Below, one piece after another: positions 26,929 through 37,247 of a stretch of DNA of 64,000 nt. Source of the stretch: Roseovarius sp. Pro17. Its GTDB lineage: Bacteria; Pseudomonadota; Alphaproteobacteria; Rhodobacterales; Rhodobacteraceae. The position numbers were made by a program, and so were the translations under genes. The stretch is from the NCBI RefSeq assembly GCF_035599575.1, contig NZ_CP141179.1, positions 2,170,001 to 2,234,000 on the forward strand, given 5' to 3'. Each line of letters opens with the position of its first letter. Within the stretch, counting starts at the first letter, position 1. The notes under the pieces are model-generated. The model saw only the letters and a program-made list of their open reading frames with translations. It had not been told where the DNA came from and ran no database searches.

Positions 26929-28278
26929 TCAGGCGCCACGGCTGATATTTGCACCGAGGCCCGCCATCAACGGCTCAAAAATCGGGAAGGATGTAGCGAT
27001 CGGGCCGCCGTCATCGACGCCGACATCTGCATTTGCAGCCATGCCAAGGATGAGAAACGACATTGCGATGCGGTGGTCAAGATGGCTGGCGCAGGTCGCG
27101 CCGCCCGGCACCGCGCCGTGACCGCGTCCATGGACAATCCACCAATCCTCGCCCTCTTCGACCTCGACCCCGTTGGCGCGCAAGCCGGTGGCCATCGCGT
27201 CGATTCGGTCGGATTCCTTGACCCTCAATTCGGCGACGCCGCGCATAATTGTCGCGCCCGTCGCGAAGGCGGCGACGACGGACAGAATTGGGTATTCGTC
27301 GATCATCGACGCGGCGCGGGCCGGGTCCACCTCGATCCCCTTTAGGTCCTGCGAGAATCTGGCGCGCAGGTCGGCCACAGGCTCGCCGCCCTCAAGCCGC
27401 TCGTTCTCATAGCTGAGATCGGCGCCCATTTCACGCAGCGTAGTAAAGAGGCCGGCGCGCGTGGGATTCAGACCGATATTCGGCACCAACACGTCCGAGC
27501 CGGGCACGATCAACGCGGCGCAGACCGCAAACGCCGCCGAACTGGGATCGCGCGGCACAGTGATGGTTTGAGGCGTCAATTCCGGCTGGCCCGTCAGGGT
27601 GATGACGCGGCCCTCATCCGTGTCCTCGCTGGTGACGACCGCACCAAAGCCTGCCAGCATCCGCTCGCTATGGTCGCGTGTCGCCTCACGTTCGATCACC
27701 ACGGTCTGGCCGGGGGCATTGAGGCCCGCCAGCAAAACCGCGGATTTCACCTGCGCCGAAGGGACCGGCACGGTGTAGCGAACCGGCACAGGATCCCTCG
27801 CGCCAACGATGGTCATAGGCAGGCGCCCGCCCACGCGACCCACCGTCTGCGCGCCGAACAACGCCAGCGGGTCGGTCACACGCGCCATGGGACGCATATT
27901 CAGCGAGGCATCGCCGGTGAAGGTCACAGTGATCGGCGACGTGGCCATCGCGCCCATGATCAGGCGCACGCCGGTGCCGGAATTGCCGCAGTCAATGACA
28001 TTTTCGGGTTCGGCAAAGCCACCGACGCCGACGCCATGCACGGACCAAGCGCCGCCGCCATGGTCCGTCACCTCGGCACCAAAGGCACGCATGGCGCGCG
28101 CTGTGTCCAGCACATCCTCGCCCTCCAGCAGGCCGGTGATGCGCGTCTCGCCCACCGCCATTGCGCCCAGAATCAGTGCGCGATGCGAGATGGATTTATC
28201 ACCCGGCACGTTCGCGGTGCCGGTCAGCGGGCCGCATTTGGCCGAACTCATTGGGATGGGATTGCCGTGGCCGGACAT
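26929..28278 (-). CDS. aroA: 3-phosphoshikimate 1-carboxyvinyltransferase (EPSP synthase)
   Basis: This shikimate-pathway enzyme joins shikimate-3-phosphate and PEP. The 449-residue protein has the PEP-binding [11 protein letters not shown] segment (K28), [14 protein letters not shown] (about 97-110), and the [15 protein letters not shown] region (about 353-367). ATG 28278 is chosen over the longer frame because GAAGG lies seven bases upstream. The sequence [11 protein letters not shown] with Ala after Gly is similar to class II (glyphosate-tolerant type) enzymes of alphaproteobacteria; tolerance is not claimed. Confidence 0.95.
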   Translation of the reverse strand: MSGHGNPIPMSSAKCGPLTGTANVPGDKSISHRALILGAMAVGETRITGLLEGEDVLDTARAMRAFGAEVTDHGGGAWSVHGVGVGGFAEPENVIDCGNSGTGVRLIMGAMATSPITVTFTGDASLNMRPMARVTDPLALFGAQTVGRVGGRLPMTIVGARDPVPVRYTVPVPSAQVKSAVLLAGLNAPGQTVVIEREATRDHSERMLAGFGAVVTSEDTDEGRVITLTGQPELTPQTITVPRDPSSAAFAVCAALIVPGSDVLVPNIGLNPTRAGLFTTLREMGADLSYENERLEGGEPVADLRARFSQDLKGIEVDPARAASMIDEYPILSVVAAFATGATIMRGVAELRVKESDRIDAMATGLRANGVEVEEGEDWWIVHGRGHGAVPGGATCASHLDHRIAMSFLILGMAANADVGVDDGGPIATSFPIFEPLMAGLGANISRGA

Positions 28279-28360
28279 GGGCGCGCCTTCGTCGATGTTT
28301 CGTCGCGGCACTGATACCGCAACCGGGCGCGCGGGTCCATCGCGGCTATTCGCGCGGGCC

Positions 28361-29197
28361 TCAGCCCTTGTCGCCAAGCGACAAGGTATGCACGCGCAGC
28401 CATGTCATGAAGCCGCGCGGGTCGCTCTCTAGCATCTTCATGCGCTCGTCGCTAACGGGCGCACCGACGACCGGCTTCTGCGGGCGATTACAACTGTGCA
28501 CGACCTCATGCAGCAGCAACCCTTGCCGTAGCGTAGACGACAGGCGGTTGGCGATCTGATACCACCGACTGTTGGAACCGGGAAAATAAATCGGCACCAC
28601 CTTGGCGCCCGAACGTCGGATCATCTGCGCGGTAAAGACGTTCCACTCCCGCTCGACAGTCGGGCCGAACATCGTATCCGACGACGCCACCACGCCCGAG
28701 GGAAAGACGCTGATCAGCCCGCCCTCCTTCAGATGGGCCATCGCCTTGGCCCGCATCTCGACCGATTTGCGCTGTGCGTCAGGCTCGTGCGGAAACGGCA
28801 CCGGGATCATATAGCTGGCCGCTACCTCGTCGATGCCAGTTAGCAGCGCGCGGGTCAGGATCTTGTAGTCGGTTCGGCGCCGGCCGATCAGATCGGCCAG
28901 GATCATGCCATCGACCAGACCGTGAGGATGGTTGGCGACCGCCACGACCGGGCCATCCACCGGAATGTTGCTTAACTCGTCCTCGGGCGTCAGCAGATCA
29001 ATGCCCATCGTGTCGAGTGAGGCACGCCAGAAGGGCTGGCCGGTGGGCGCGCCGCGCCGCTCGAAATCGCGGATCATGCGGATGATCGACAGCTTGCCTG
29101 TCATCCATTCGATCCCCCGAATGATGGCCGCAGTCAGCGGCGCGTCGAACGAATTGGAATACGTCAGGCTGCGCCGGTCATATTTGGGAAAGGTCAT
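28361..29197 (-). CDS. Lysophospholipid acyltransferase family protein
   Basis: The protein (278 residues from ATG 29197) has a PlsC-like acceptor motif NHPHGLVDG near residue 90 and [10 protein letters not shown] near 177, corresponding to acyltransferase blocks I and III; the H/D spacing differs slightly from the usual HX4D. It likely acylates a lysophospholipid or another lipid acceptor at the inner membrane. The frame is open and codon-like up to about 29290, so an earlier TTG start is possible; no good ribosome site precedes ATG 29197. It follows ptsH by 133 bases. Confidence 0.8.
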   Translation of the reverse strand: MTFPKYDRRSLTYSNSFDAPLTAAIIRGIEWMTGKLSIIRMIRDFERRGAPTGQPFWRASLDTMGIDLLTPEDELSNIPVDGPVVAVANHPHGLVDGMILADLIGRRRTDYKILTRALLTGIDEVAASYMIPVPFPHEPDAQRKSVEMRAKAMAHLKEGGLISVFPSGVVASSDTMFGPTVEREWNVFTAQMIRRSGAKVVPIYFPGSNSRWYQIANRLSSTLRQGLLLHEVVHSCNRPQKPVVGAPVSDERMKMLESDPRGFMTWLRVHTLSLGDKG

Positions 29198-29330
29198 GGT
29201 CTGACTCGCAGGCGTGCCGTGATCGGGCCCCTCCGCGCCGATACGGTCGGATAGCTGATCGCCCTCATCGCGTTGCTCGATTGCCAACTTGGACCGTTCC
29301 AATCCGTAGCTCAGCGCGCGTGCGGGCGCG

Positions 29331-29609
29331 CTACATGTCTTCGCCGAACCTGGCCGCGACAAGGGCGGCCATGGCATCGGCCAGCGCCTCGGCGTCGGGG
29401 CCGCGCGTTTCGACGTCAATAGTGGTTCCCATCGCGGCTGCCAACATCAAAAGGCCCATGATGCTGTCGCCGCTGGCCGACTGCCCATCATGCGAGACTT
29501 CGGCGGTCGCGTCGAACCCCTCGACCACCTCAACCAGCTTGGCCGAGGCGCGTGCGTGCAGGCCCTTGACGTTCACGATCTTCAACTTGCGCGTCACAGT
29601 TGCGGACAT
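29331..29609 (-). CDS. ptsH: HPr-family phosphocarrier protein
   Basis: The 92-residue protein has the phosphorylatable histidine H18 in GLHARASAKL and the regulatory serine about S49 in SASGDSIMGLLMLAA. Such HPr proteins receive phosphate from EI-Ntr and pass it to EIIA proteins; HprK can phosphorylate the serine. No sugar permease is encoded nearby, so it belongs to the regulatory PTS typical of alphaproteobacteria. It starts four bases after the EIIA gene. Confidence 0.94.
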   Translation of the reverse strand: MSATVTRKLKIVNVKGLHARASAKLVEVVEGFDATAEVSHDGQSASGDSIMGLLMLAAAMGTTIDVETRGPDAEALADAMAALVAARFGEDM

Positions 29610-29613
29610 AAGT

Positions 29614-30009
29614 TCAATCTTCCACTGAAATGTTCTGGCTGTCGGTATATTTGCGCGCGGCGTAAAGAGCTTCGCGCACCGCGTCGGGCAGCGCCTTGTC
29701 CCGGCTTTTCGCCAGCTTGATCAGCATCGGCAGGTTCGCACCATAGAGCATCCGGCGATCTCCGGTGCGGCAGGCCGGCAACGAAAGGTTCGACGGCGAT
29801 CCGCCGAACATGTCGGTCACCACCGCGACGCCTGATCCACGATCAACGTCATGGGCGGCCTGCGTGATCTCGGCCGCCTTGGCCTCGCGGTCATCGCCGC
29901 TGTCGACCGAAATGGCGCGGATGCCCTGCTGCGGCCCGACGACATGTTCGACCGCGGCCAGATACTCGCGTGCAAGGCCCCCGTGGGCGACTATGACGAT
30001 CCCGATCAA
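29614..30009 (-). CDS. PTS EIIA component, mannose/fructose type
   Basis: The 131-residue protein has the active-site H9 in IVIVAHGGLAREYL and the conserved VVTDMFGGSPSNLSL segment (about 64-78) of the EIIA-Man fold. In alphaproteobacteria this soluble EIIA has no EIIB or EIIC partner and is thought to signal phosphorylation state. It lies between rapZ (30-base gap) and ptsH (4-base gap). Confidence 0.92.
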   Translation of the reverse strand: MIGIVIVAHGGLAREYLAAVEHVVGPQQGIRAISVDSGDDREAKAAEITQAAHDVDRGSGVAVVTDMFGGSPSNLSLPACRTGDRRMLYGANLPMLIKLAKSRDKALPDAVREALYAARKYTDSQNISVED

Positions 30010-30039
30010 CGCCTTGAATTCCTTATCTTCCGGTGCCTG

Positions 30040-30963
30040 TCACCGTGCGAGCGTATCGCTTGCGCGGCGCTCCAGTTCCCGGTGCCTAATTGACACCTGC
30101 TGGCCACCTTCTGCAAGGGTACGCGCCAAAGATTCCGCCATTGCGACCGAGCGATGCTGCCCCCCGGTACAGCCCAGCGCGATCGACAGATACGATTTGC
30201 CCTCCGCCTCGTAGGCGGGCAACAACAACTGCACCATTTGCGACAATTGCGCATGAAATGCCTCGAACCGGGGATCGGCTGCGACAAAGGCCGCCACCGC
30301 AGGCGCACGCCCGTCGAGCGCACGCAAGGACGGCTCCCAATAAGGATTACGCAAGAAGCGGCAGTCGAAAACCATGTCGACCCCGCGCGGCAGGCCGCGC
30401 TTATAGGAAAACGAATGGATCGAAACGGCCATGCGCCCTGCCCCGCCGGGGCCGATCCATTGCTCCAACTCCGCGCGCAGCTCCTGCGGGCTGAGTTCGG
30501 AGGTGTCGATCAGGATATCGGCGCGGGTGCGCACGGCGCGCAGGAGGTCCATCTCGCGCGCGATGCCGATCTGCGCGCTTTCGGCGGGGGCCAGCGGATG
30601 GCGGCGGCGCGTCTCGGAAAAGCGGCGCAGCAGCACGTCGGGGCGGCAATCGACGAACAGCAGCTGAACAGGCCGGTCACTGAGCGCGCCAAGCCGCTCG
30701 ACCGCGTCGATCAGCGCCTCGGCGGAAAAATCGCGGTTGCGCGGATCGACACCCAGCGCCATCGGCCTCTCGGGCATGGCGCCCGCACCTGCGGGTGCGC
30801 TCAGCAGGCGGGGCAGCAGGCTAAGCGGCAAATTGTCGATCGCTTCGTATCCCATGTCTTCCAGCGCGCGAATTGCCGTGCTGCGACCCGCGCCAGAGGG
30901 GCCAGTGACCAACACCAGGGGGGGGGCGGCGCCGTGCTGCGTATCTGTCATCTCATGGCTCAT
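30040..30963 (-). CDS. rapZ: RNase adapter / nucleotide-binding protein RapZ
   Basis: The 307-residue protein has Walker A GPSGAGRST (21-29), the MGYEAIDNLPLSLL segment (about 38-51), an arginine-rich FVDCRPDVLLRRFSETRRRHPL region (core RRFSETRRRHPL near 117) and a C-terminal domain with IALGCTGGQHRSVAM. In E. coli RapZ guides RNase E to GlmZ; in alphaproteobacteria the target is less clear. The gene sits in the conserved hprK-rapZ-EIIA-HPr block. Confidence 0.94.
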   Translation of the reverse strand: MSHEMTDTQHGAAPPLVLVTGPSGAGRSTAIRALEDMGYEAIDNLPLSLLPRLLSAPAGAGAMPERPMALGVDPRNRDFSAEALIDAVERLGALSDRPVQLLFVDCRPDVLLRRFSETRRRHPLAPAESAQIGIAREMDLLRAVRTRADILIDTSELSPQELRAELEQWIGPGGAGRMAVSIHSFSYKRGLPRGVDMVFDCRFLRNPYWEPSLRALDGRAPAVAAFVAADPRFEAFHAQLSQMVQLLLPAYEAEGKSYLSIALGCTGGQHRSVAMAESLARTLAEGGQQVSIRHRELERRASDTLAR

Positions 30964-30988
30964 CGGGACATCCTGTCATTCAATCCTT

Positions 30989-31423
30989 TCACGCTCTGCG
31001 TCCATGCTTGAGATAAAGGTGGAGCGCCGCTGGAAAATGCGATGCTCCACTGCCCCGCACCAAAGGGAGTGAAACACCCAGCACACTCGTCCGCTCATCC
31101 AAAGGCAGACGGGGTGCGGCGGACGCGTCCATATCCACGATCAGCGCGGCGGGCGTCGGTCCGGCAGAGGGCGTATTCAGGATGCCGACACCCCGCGCCT
31201 CGATCTGGCCGCGTATCGCCTCAGGTGCATCAAGCATCAAATTATCTCCGTCACGCGTCAGGCAGGTCTGGTCATCTGCGACCAGAACGGCCCCCAGCGC
31301 AATCAATTGCAACGCCAGTGCCGATTTGCCGCTGCCCGACGCACCCCGGATCAGCACCGCGCGGCCCGCGACTGCGACGCTGGTTGCATGCAATGTCACC
31401 GCATCCGGCGTGTCGTCCGGCAT
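30989..31423 (-). CDS. hprK: HPr kinase/phosphorylase, catalytic domain only
   Basis: The 144-residue protein contains the kinase core with Walker A GASGSGKS (27-34), the LVADDQ segment (about 47-52) and the ARGVGILN signature (about 76-83). It lacks the N-terminal domain found in Firmicutes HprK, as is usual in alphaproteobacteria. It should phosphorylate and dephosphorylate the HPr serine. ATG 31423 lies just after the chvG stop (four-base gap), and upstream in-frame codons belong to chvG in another frame. Confidence 0.92.
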   Translation of the reverse strand: MPDDTPDAVTLHATSVAVAGRAVLIRGASGSGKSALALQLIALGAVLVADDQTCLTRDGDNLMLDAPEAIRGQIEARGVGILNTPSAGPTPAALIVDMDASAAPRLPLDERTSVLGVSLPLVRGSGASHFPAALHLYLKHGRRA

Positions 31424-31427
31424 CAGC

Positions 31428-33137
31428 CTAGACCGGCAGGCCGACGACGAACCGCGCGCCAAGCGGATCGGACGTGATATCGGCGTCGGTAGGGCGAATA
31501 TTTTCGGCCCAGATGACGCCGCCATGCGCCTCGACGATCTGCTTGGAAATGGCGAGTCCGAGTCCGGAATTGTTGCCGAAATCACTTGCGTCACGCTGCG
31601 AGTAGAAACGCTGGAAGATCTTGGTCAAAGCCTGATCGGGAATGCCGGGTCCAGTGTCCTCTACCACGATCAGCACGCGATTCTCACGGCGTCGAGCCCA
31701 GATCCGGATCGCATCGCCATCTTCACAAAAACTGGTGGCGTTGGAAATAAGATTGACAAAAACCTGCGCAAGGCGCGCCTCAAGGCCACTGATCACGATG
31801 GGGCGGTCCGGAAAATCAGTGATGAATTCAATTCCTTTCTCGCCGGCCTGCTCGCCCAGATACTGGCCCAGATTGCGCATCGTGCTCAGCAAATCAAAGG
31901 ATTCCTCTTCCTCTTTGACCAACTCGCTGTCGAGGCGGGACGCATTCGATATGTCACTGACCAGCCGATCCAATCGTCGAACGTCGTGATCGATGACGTC
32001 CAGCAATTTATCGCGCTGATCCTCGCGCTTGGCGACGCGCATGGTGCCGACGGCACTACGCAGGCTGGCGAGCGGGTTCTTGATCTCATGCGCGACGTCT
32101 GCGGCGAACTGCTCATTTCCGTCAATGCGATCGTAGAGGGCAGACACCATGCCGCGCAGCGCACCGGACAGGCGCCCGATTTCGTCTGGGCGCGCGGTCA
32201 GATCCGGTATCCGGATGCGCCCTGCCCCTTGCGTACCCCGATTTCGCGCGCCGCCGACTTCAGCGGCGGCCGCAAGGTCCGCAAGAGGATGTGCAATGGT
32301 CGATGCCAGAATCAGGCTGAGGCCGATGGACACCAGAGTCGCGATGAGAAACATCTGAAGCACGCGCTCATGCTCGGACATGACAAGATTGTCGATCTCT
32401 CCCGTGGCGCTGATCACGGCGACGACAGCGATAGGAGTGCCGTCCTGCAAAACCGGCGTGGCTACGGAAAAGACCGCGCCCCCGTCGACCATTCCGGTGA
32501 TGACCTGCGTGCCCTGTTCCAGCGCAACGGCGATCTGGCTGCGCGCCAAATCTTCACCGCTGGGTGCGGCCGCGTCAGTAGTCGATGTGAACGGTGTCGA
32601 AAGCCAGTTCCAGAACCGGCTGAGGGCATCAGTAATGATCGTAGGTTTGCGGCGTGCGTCGTCGCCGGGGCGCGTCGCGGTTCCAGTCATCTGCCCTGCA
32701 AGAGCCCCACTCGTGTCGAAGACGAACACTTCTGCACCCGCCTGAACATCGAGCGCGGACAAGGTTGCGGCCACGTCGATCCCGTCGCCGGTTACCAAGT
32801 TGACGGGCGAGTGGCCGGGTATCTGTGCCTCGAACACGTTCGCCACCAGTTCGGCCTCGCCGACCAGACCGCTCATGCGCTGAAGTGCCAGACCGTCCCG
32901 AGACGAGTTCAGATAGAGGATACCCGCGACCAGAATATTCAACGCTATCAAATTGAAGATAATGATCTTGCGAGTCAGAGGCGACTCGCGCAGTGAGAAA
33001 AAGCTGCGCCGCGCCCGGCGCGCACGCACCTCGTCCTCAACCACGTTATCGGGCGCGACAAAATCATCGCCCAGGACAACGTCGCCATCTCGTCCCAGTG
33101 CCGAATCGCGCACGTTAATCCTCTCGGCCAGTGCCAC
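31428..33137 (-). CDS. chvG: Sensor histidine kinase ChvG
   Basis: The 569-residue kinase has a cytoplasmic N-terminus, TM1 (about 57-76), a large periplasmic sensor (about 77-258), TM2 (about 260-282), a HAMP region, the phospho-acceptor H350 in FAADVAHEIKNPLASLRSA and a HATPase domain with NLISNATSF, DTGPGIP and NNSGLGLAISKQ. ChvG/ExoS of rhizobia senses envelope stress or acidity. It is two bases downstream of chvI and four bases upstream of hprK, linking the two-component system with the regulatory PTS. Confidence 0.94.
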   Translation of the reverse strand: MALAERINVRDSALGRDGDVVLGDDFVAPDNVVEDEVRARRARRSFFSLRESPLTRKIIIFNLIALNILVAGILYLNSSRDGLALQRMSGLVGEAELVANVFEAQIPGHSPVNLVTGDGIDVAATLSALDVQAGAEVFVFDTSGALAGQMTGTATRPGDDARRKPTIITDALSRFWNWLSTPFTSTTDAAAPSGEDLARSQIAVALEQGTQVITGMVDGGAVFSVATPVLQDGTPIAVVAVISATGEIDNLVMSEHERVLQMFLIATLVSIGLSLILASTIAHPLADLAAAAEVGGARNRGTQGAGRIRIPDLTARPDEIGRLSGALRGMVSALYDRIDGNEQFAADVAHEIKNPLASLRSAVGTMRVAKREDQRDKLLDVIDHDVRRLDRLVSDISNASRLDSELVKEEEESFDLLSTMRNLGQYLGEQAGEKGIEFITDFPDRPIVISGLEARLAQVFVNLISNATSFCEDGDAIRIWARRRENRVLIVVEDTGPGIPDQALTKIFQRFYSQRDASDFGNNSGLGLAISKQIVEAHGGVIWAENIRPTDADITSDPLGARFVVGLPV

Positions 33138-33139
33138 GT

Positions 33140-33844
33140 TTACTCTTCGTTATACCTGTAACCGATCCCGTAGAGCGTCTCAATCGCCGAGAATTCTGGG
33201 TCGACTTGGCGCAGTTTCTTGCGCAAACGCTTGACGTGGCTGTCGATCGTTCGGTCATCGACATAAACCTGATCGTCATAAGCGACGTCCATCAGCTGAT
33301 CGCGGCTTTTGACGAAACCGGGACGCTGCGCTAGGGCCTGGAGCAGCAGGAATTCGGTGACGGTCAACGACACGTCCGCCCCCTTCCAGCTGACCGCATG
33401 GCGCAGCGGGTCCATTCGCAGTTCACCGCGGTCGATTACTTTGCCCTCTTCGGCGTCAGCAGGCGTTATGATGCCGTCCAGCGCGTCCTGCCGACGCAGT
33501 AGCGAGCGGATACGTTCGACCAGAAGGCGTTGGGAAAACGGCTTTTTCACGTAATCGTCTGCACCCATGCGCAGGCCCAACACTTCGTCGATCTCGTCAT
33601 CCTTGGACGTGAGAAAGATCACCGGCAGCTGCGACTTCAACCGCAACCGCTGCAACAGGTCCATTCCGTCCATGCGCGGCATCTTGATGTCCAGCACGGC
33701 CAAATCGGGAAGTTTCTTGGAAAATGCGTCGAGGGCCTGCTGGCCATCATTATACGTTTCGACCTCAAAGCCTTCGGCCTCGAGGGTCATGGAAACGGAT
33801 GTCAGAATATTCCTGTCATCGTCCACAAGCGCGATTTTGGACAT
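33140..33844 (-). CDS. chvI: Response regulator ChvI
   Basis: The 234-residue OmpR-type regulator has a receiver domain with D8-D10 and phospho-acceptor D52 ([13 protein letters not shown]) and K-containing [10 protein letters not shown], then a winged-helix DNA-binding domain (about 135-233) with [16 protein letters not shown] and [16 protein letters not shown] segments. It is the partner of ChvG. The promoter must lie in the 333-base gap shared with pckA. Confidence 0.95.
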   Translation of the reverse strand: MSKIALVDDDRNILTSVSMTLEAEGFEVETYNDGQQALDAFSKKLPDLAVLDIKMPRMDGMDLLQRLRLKSQLPVIFLTSKDDEIDEVLGLRMGADDYVKKPFSQRLLVERIRSLLRRQDALDGIITPADAEEGKVIDRGELRMDPLRHAVSWKGADVSLTVTEFLLLQALAQRPGFVKSRDQLMDVAYDDQVYVDDRTIDSHVKRLRKKLRQVDPEFSAIETLYGIGYRYNEE

Positions 33845-34177
33845 GTCGTTATTCCTTGTACTGCTCAGATTGCCTAATTTTTTCCATCATTATGGTGTTG
33901 TTTTCGCATACCGATCAATCCTAATTCGCGAATCACCCTGCTTTGCGGGATCATTTGACGCCGATTTACATAACCAATGGCTAATATGACTCACCTTTAT
34001 ATATTACATCCTTTGCAATCCGGCGATGACCGACATTAGCATCGCTGATTGCGCTAACTACGATTTGGTTGCGCTAACTGACCCGGAGCCGCCTGTTCGG
34101 CCCCGAAACCCCATGCTATGAGGCCAGCGTGCCATGGCCCGACGCTGGCCACGATTAGATATCAAAGAGAGATTGTC
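33845..34177. promoter_or_regulatory. AT-rich divergent control region of chvI and pckA with direct repeats
   Basis: This 333-base gap is clearly richer in A/T than its surroundings. Two identical 11-mers TTGCGCTAACT at 34049-34059 and 34069-34079 are 20 bases apart, about two helical turns, on the pckA side. Their GCGC core with TAAC on one side resembles half of a LacI-family operator. Promoter hexamers could not be assigned with confidence. AAGAGAGA (34165-34172) is the likely pckA ribosome site. Confidence 0.55.
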
Positions 34178-35776
34178 ATGACATTGGGACAGGTAAACCC
34201 GAAATTCCGCCTTGAAGATCAAGGGATCACCGGGCTGGAGAGCGTCTATTACAATCTGATCGAGCCCGCGCTGATCGAGGCCGCGCTAAAAAACGGCGAA
34301 GGCACGTTGGGGCGCGGCGGTGCATTCCTGGTCTCGACCGGCAAGTTCACGGGTCGCTCGCCACTTGATAAACATGTGGTCAAGACGGACAGCGTCGCCG
34401 ACAACATCTGGTGGGAAAACAACGCCGAGATGTCGCCCGAAGGGTTCGACGCGCTCTATGACGATATGGTCGCGCATATGGCCGGCGGCACTTACTATGT
34501 GCAGGACCTCGTAGGCGGGGCCGATCCCGCGCACGCGATCAAGGTGCGCATGGTGACAGAGCTGGCGTGGCACGGCCTCTTTATTCGCCACTTGCTGCGC
34601 CGCCCCGACCGCGATGCACTGGAGAATTTCGTCGCCGACTTCACCGTCATCAACTGCCCCAGCTTTCAGGCTGACCCGGCAAAGCACAATTGCCGCTCGG
34701 AAACCGTCATCGCGATGAATTTTGACCGCAAGATCATCCTGATCGGCGGCACCGAATACGCGGGTGAGAACAAGAAATCGGTCTTTTCTCTGCTGAACTA
34801 TTTGCTGCCCGAGAAAGACATCATGCCGATGCACTGCTCGGCCAACCATGCCAAGGGAAATCCAGTCGATACGGCCATCTTTTTTGGCCTGTCCGGCACC
34901 GGCAAGACGACGCTGTCGGCCGATCCGGACCGCACCCTGATCGGTGATGATGAACATGGCTGGTCCGATCGCGGCACGTTCAACTTCGAGGGTGGCTGCT
35001 ATGCCAAAACCATCAACCTCAACCCCGAAGCCGAACCCGAAATCTACGCGACGACCAGCAAATTCGGGACCGTGATCGAGAACATGGTGTTTGACGCCGA
35101 AACCCGCGAGTTGGACTTCGACGATGACTCGCTTACAGCGAATATGCGCTGCGCCTACCCGCTGGACTATATCTCGAACGCGTCCGAGACGGCGATGGGC
35201 GGGCATCCAAAGAACATCATCATGCTGACCTGCGACGCATTTGGCGTGCTGCCGCCCATCGCGCGGCTGACGCCGGCGCAGGCGATGTATCATTTCCTGT
35301 CGGGCTTCACCTCCAAGGTCGCAGGCACCGAACGCGGCGTGACCGAGCCCGAGCCGACATTCTCGACCTGCTTCGGCGCGCCCTTCATGCCGCGCCGTCC
35401 CGAGGTCTACGGCAACCTCTTGCGCTCGAAAATTGCTAAGCATGGCGCGACATGCTGGCTGGTCAACACCGGCTGGACTGGCGGCGCCTATGGCACGGGA
35501 TCGCGGATGCCGATCAAGGCGACGCGCGCCCTGCTGACCGCCGCGCTCAACGGATCGCTGGGTGACGTGAAGTTCCGCACCGACGCTAATTTCGGCTTTG
35601 AGGTGCCCATCGATGCGCCCGGCGTGCCGACGGTTCTGCTGGACCCGCGTCGCACATGGGACAAGCCGGACAGCTACGACCGACAGGCAGCCAAGCTGGT
35701 CGACATGTTTGCCAAGAACTTTGAGCAGTACCTGCCGCATATCGACGAGGACGTGAAGGCCGCCGCCATCGGCTAG
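34178..35776 (+). CDS. pckA: Phosphoenolpyruvate carboxykinase (ATP)
   Basis: This gluconeogenic enzyme converts oxaloacetate and ATP to PEP. The 532-residue protein has the substrate region [17 protein letters not shown] (46-62), the kinase-1a P-loop GLSGTGKTT (237-245), the metal/ATP segment LIGDDEHGW (254-262) and the C-terminal [15 protein letters not shown] region. ATG 34178 is supported by the family N-terminus and a purine-rich stretch upstream. It is divergent from chvI, an arrangement common in alphaproteobacteria. Confidence 0.97.
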   Translation: MTLGQVNPKFRLEDQGITGLESVYYNLIEPALIEAALKNGEGTLGRGGAFLVSTGKFTGRSPLDKHVVKTDSVADNIWWENNAEMSPEGFDALYDDMVAHMAGGTYYVQDLVGGADPAHAIKVRMVTELAWHGLFIRHLLRRPDRDALENFVADFTVINCPSFQADPAKHNCRSETVIAMNFDRKIILIGGTEYAGENKKSVFSLLNYLLPEKDIMPMHCSANHAKGNPVDTAIFFGLSGTGKTTLSADPDRTLIGDDEHGWSDRGTFNFEGGCYAKTINLNPEAEPEIYATTSKFGTVIENMVFDAETRELDFDDDSLTANMRCAYPLDYISNASETAMGGHPKNIIMLTCDAFGVLPPIARLTPAQAMYHFLSGFTSKVAGTERGVTEPEPTFSTCFGAPFMPRRPEVYGNLLRSKIAKHGATCWLVNTGWTGGAYGTGSRMPIKATRALLTAALNGSLGDVKFRTDANFGFEVPIDAPGVPTVLLDPRRTWDKPDSYDRQAAKLVDMFAKNFEQYLPHIDEDVKAAAIG

Positions 35777-35895
35777 GCCGCCTCATCTAATGGCATAGCT
35801 GCGAGGGTCTGAACGATATGGCTGTCCGTCGTCAAATAAAATGGGACATCAGAGCGGCTTGAGCATTGGAGGCTCTGGCTCGTTCGTGTGATTGA

Positions 35896-36876
35896 TTATG
35901 CGGCTTGTTTCTGGTGTTGCAAGCGGCGCTGTCGGATTGTCTGTTTCTTGATCTTCTCCCTTTCCCTGAGAATGGCTTTATCGCGGCCGAAGTAGACGTC
36001 GGCGGGTGTGACGTTGTTCAGACTCTCGTGGTATCGTTGGTTATTGTAATATTCGACGAAGGCCCCGATCTGCTGCTCGAGATCGCCGGGCAGGTAGTAA
36101 TTCTCCAGCAGAACCCGGTTCTTCATAGTTTGGTGCCAGCGTTCGATCTTGCCTTGTGTCTGTGGGTGGAATGGCGCCCCGCGGACGTGCGTCATTTTGT
36201 GATCCTCCAGCCAATCGGCCAGATCGCCAGAGATATAGCATGAGCCGTTGTCGCTGAGCAGCCGCGGCTTGTGGCGCACGACCGCCTGGTCGCAACCCGA
36301 TTCCGCCAGAGCCAACTCGATAGTGTCGGTCACATCGGCAGCACGCATGGTGCTGCAGAGCTTCCACGCAATGATGTAGCGGCTGTAATCGTCCAGGATC
36401 GTGCTGAGGTAATACCAGCCCCACCCGATGATCTTGAAGTAGGTGAAATCGGTCTGCCACATCTGGTTGATTGCCGTGGTTTTGTCTTTAAACTCGTCGG
36501 CCGCCTTGATCACCACATGCGCGGGCGCCGTGATCAGGTCAGCTTCCTTCAGAATACGATATGCTGATGATTCAGATATAAAATACCGCTTCTCGTCGGT
36601 GTATTTCACCGCCAGCTCCCGTGTCGTCAGGGCCTCAAATTCCAGCGCGAACTCGATCAAATCATCGCGCCGATCCTGTGGAATACGGTTCCAGACAGAA
36701 CCTGGACGGGGTGCGTGGTCCGCCAGGGCATCAAGGCCGCCGTCGACATAACGATCATACCAACGGTAGAAGGTCGCGCGCGGGATGCCCAGCATGTCGA
36801 GGGTCTGCCTGGCCGGTAGATGTGAGCCTTCAACCGTTCGGATGATTTCCAGCTTCTCGGACGCGGGATACCTCAT
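35896..36876 (-). CDS. IS3-family transposase OrfB (DDE integrase)
   Basis: The 326-residue protein has an N-terminal helix-turn-helix (TLDMLGIPRATFYRWYDRY, residues 25-43) and an rve-type catalytic core. The DDE residues are D143 (WQTDFTYF), D209 (LLSDNGSCY) and E245 (GKIERWHQT). The ATG overlaps the OrfA stop (ATGA, 36873-36876), so translation is coupled rather than by frameshift. It catalyses cut-and-copy transposition of the element. Confidence 0.93.
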   Translation of the reverse strand: MRYPASEKLEIIRTVEGSHLPARQTLDMLGIPRATFYRWYDRYVDGGLDALADHAPRPGSVWNRIPQDRRDDLIEFALEFEALTTRELAVKYTDEKRYFISESSAYRILKEADLITAPAHVVIKAADEFKDKTTAINQMWQTDFTYFKIIGWGWYYLSTILDDYSRYIIAWKLCSTMRAADVTDTIELALAESGCDQAVVRHKPRLLSDNGSCYISGDLADWLEDHKMTHVRGAPFHPQTQGKIERWHQTMKNRVLLENYYLPGDLEQQIGAFVEYYNNQRYHESLNNVTPADVYFGRDKAILREREKIKKQTIRQRRLQHQKQAA

Positions 36877-37247
36877 TTCTCTGCCTCCCCAGCCCCTGTC
36901 ATGCTTTTTTTGAGCAGACGGTTCTCAAGGGTCAGGTCTGCCACGCATTCCTTCAGGGCAAGTGACTCCGAGCGCAGATCTTTGACTTCTGGCGACGTTG
37001 CCTGCCGGGCCGTGTCGCCGGACAATCGCCGCTTGCCAGCCTCAAGGAATTCCTTCGACCAGCTGTAATATAGGCTTTCGGCGATGCCTTCACGGCGACA
37101 GAGCACCGAAATGCTCTCTTCGCCTCGCAGACCCGCCAAGACGATGCGGATCTTCTCCTCAGCCGAATAGGTCTGACGGGTCTTGCGGCGGATGTTCTTG
37201 ACCAGCTTGTCAGCTGCGTCCTTAGACGTTCCGGATTTCTTGTTCAT
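36873..37247 (-). CDS. IS3-family transposase OrfA (IS911-type helper)
   Basis: The 124-residue basic protein has a helix-turn-helix (YSAEEKIRIVLAGLRGEESI through LCRREGIAESLYYSWSKEFL, residues about 28-66) and a C-terminal leucine-rich coiled coil (LALKECVADLTLENRLLKKS). These features match OrfA proteins that bind the IS ends. ATG 37247 is chosen because GGAG lies six bases upstream; the frame is open to 37295. Confidence 0.9.
   Translation of the reverse strand: MNKKSGTSKDAADKLVKNIRRKTRQTYSAEEKIRIVLAGLRGEESISVLCRREGIAESLYYSWSKEFLEAGKRRLSGDTARQATSPEVKDLRSESLALKECVADLTLENRLLKKSMTGAGEAEK

Noticed and set aside
34286..35740. 484-codon minus-strand frame opposite pckA
   Set aside because: PckA is unambiguous on the plus strand and the antisense product shows no family features.
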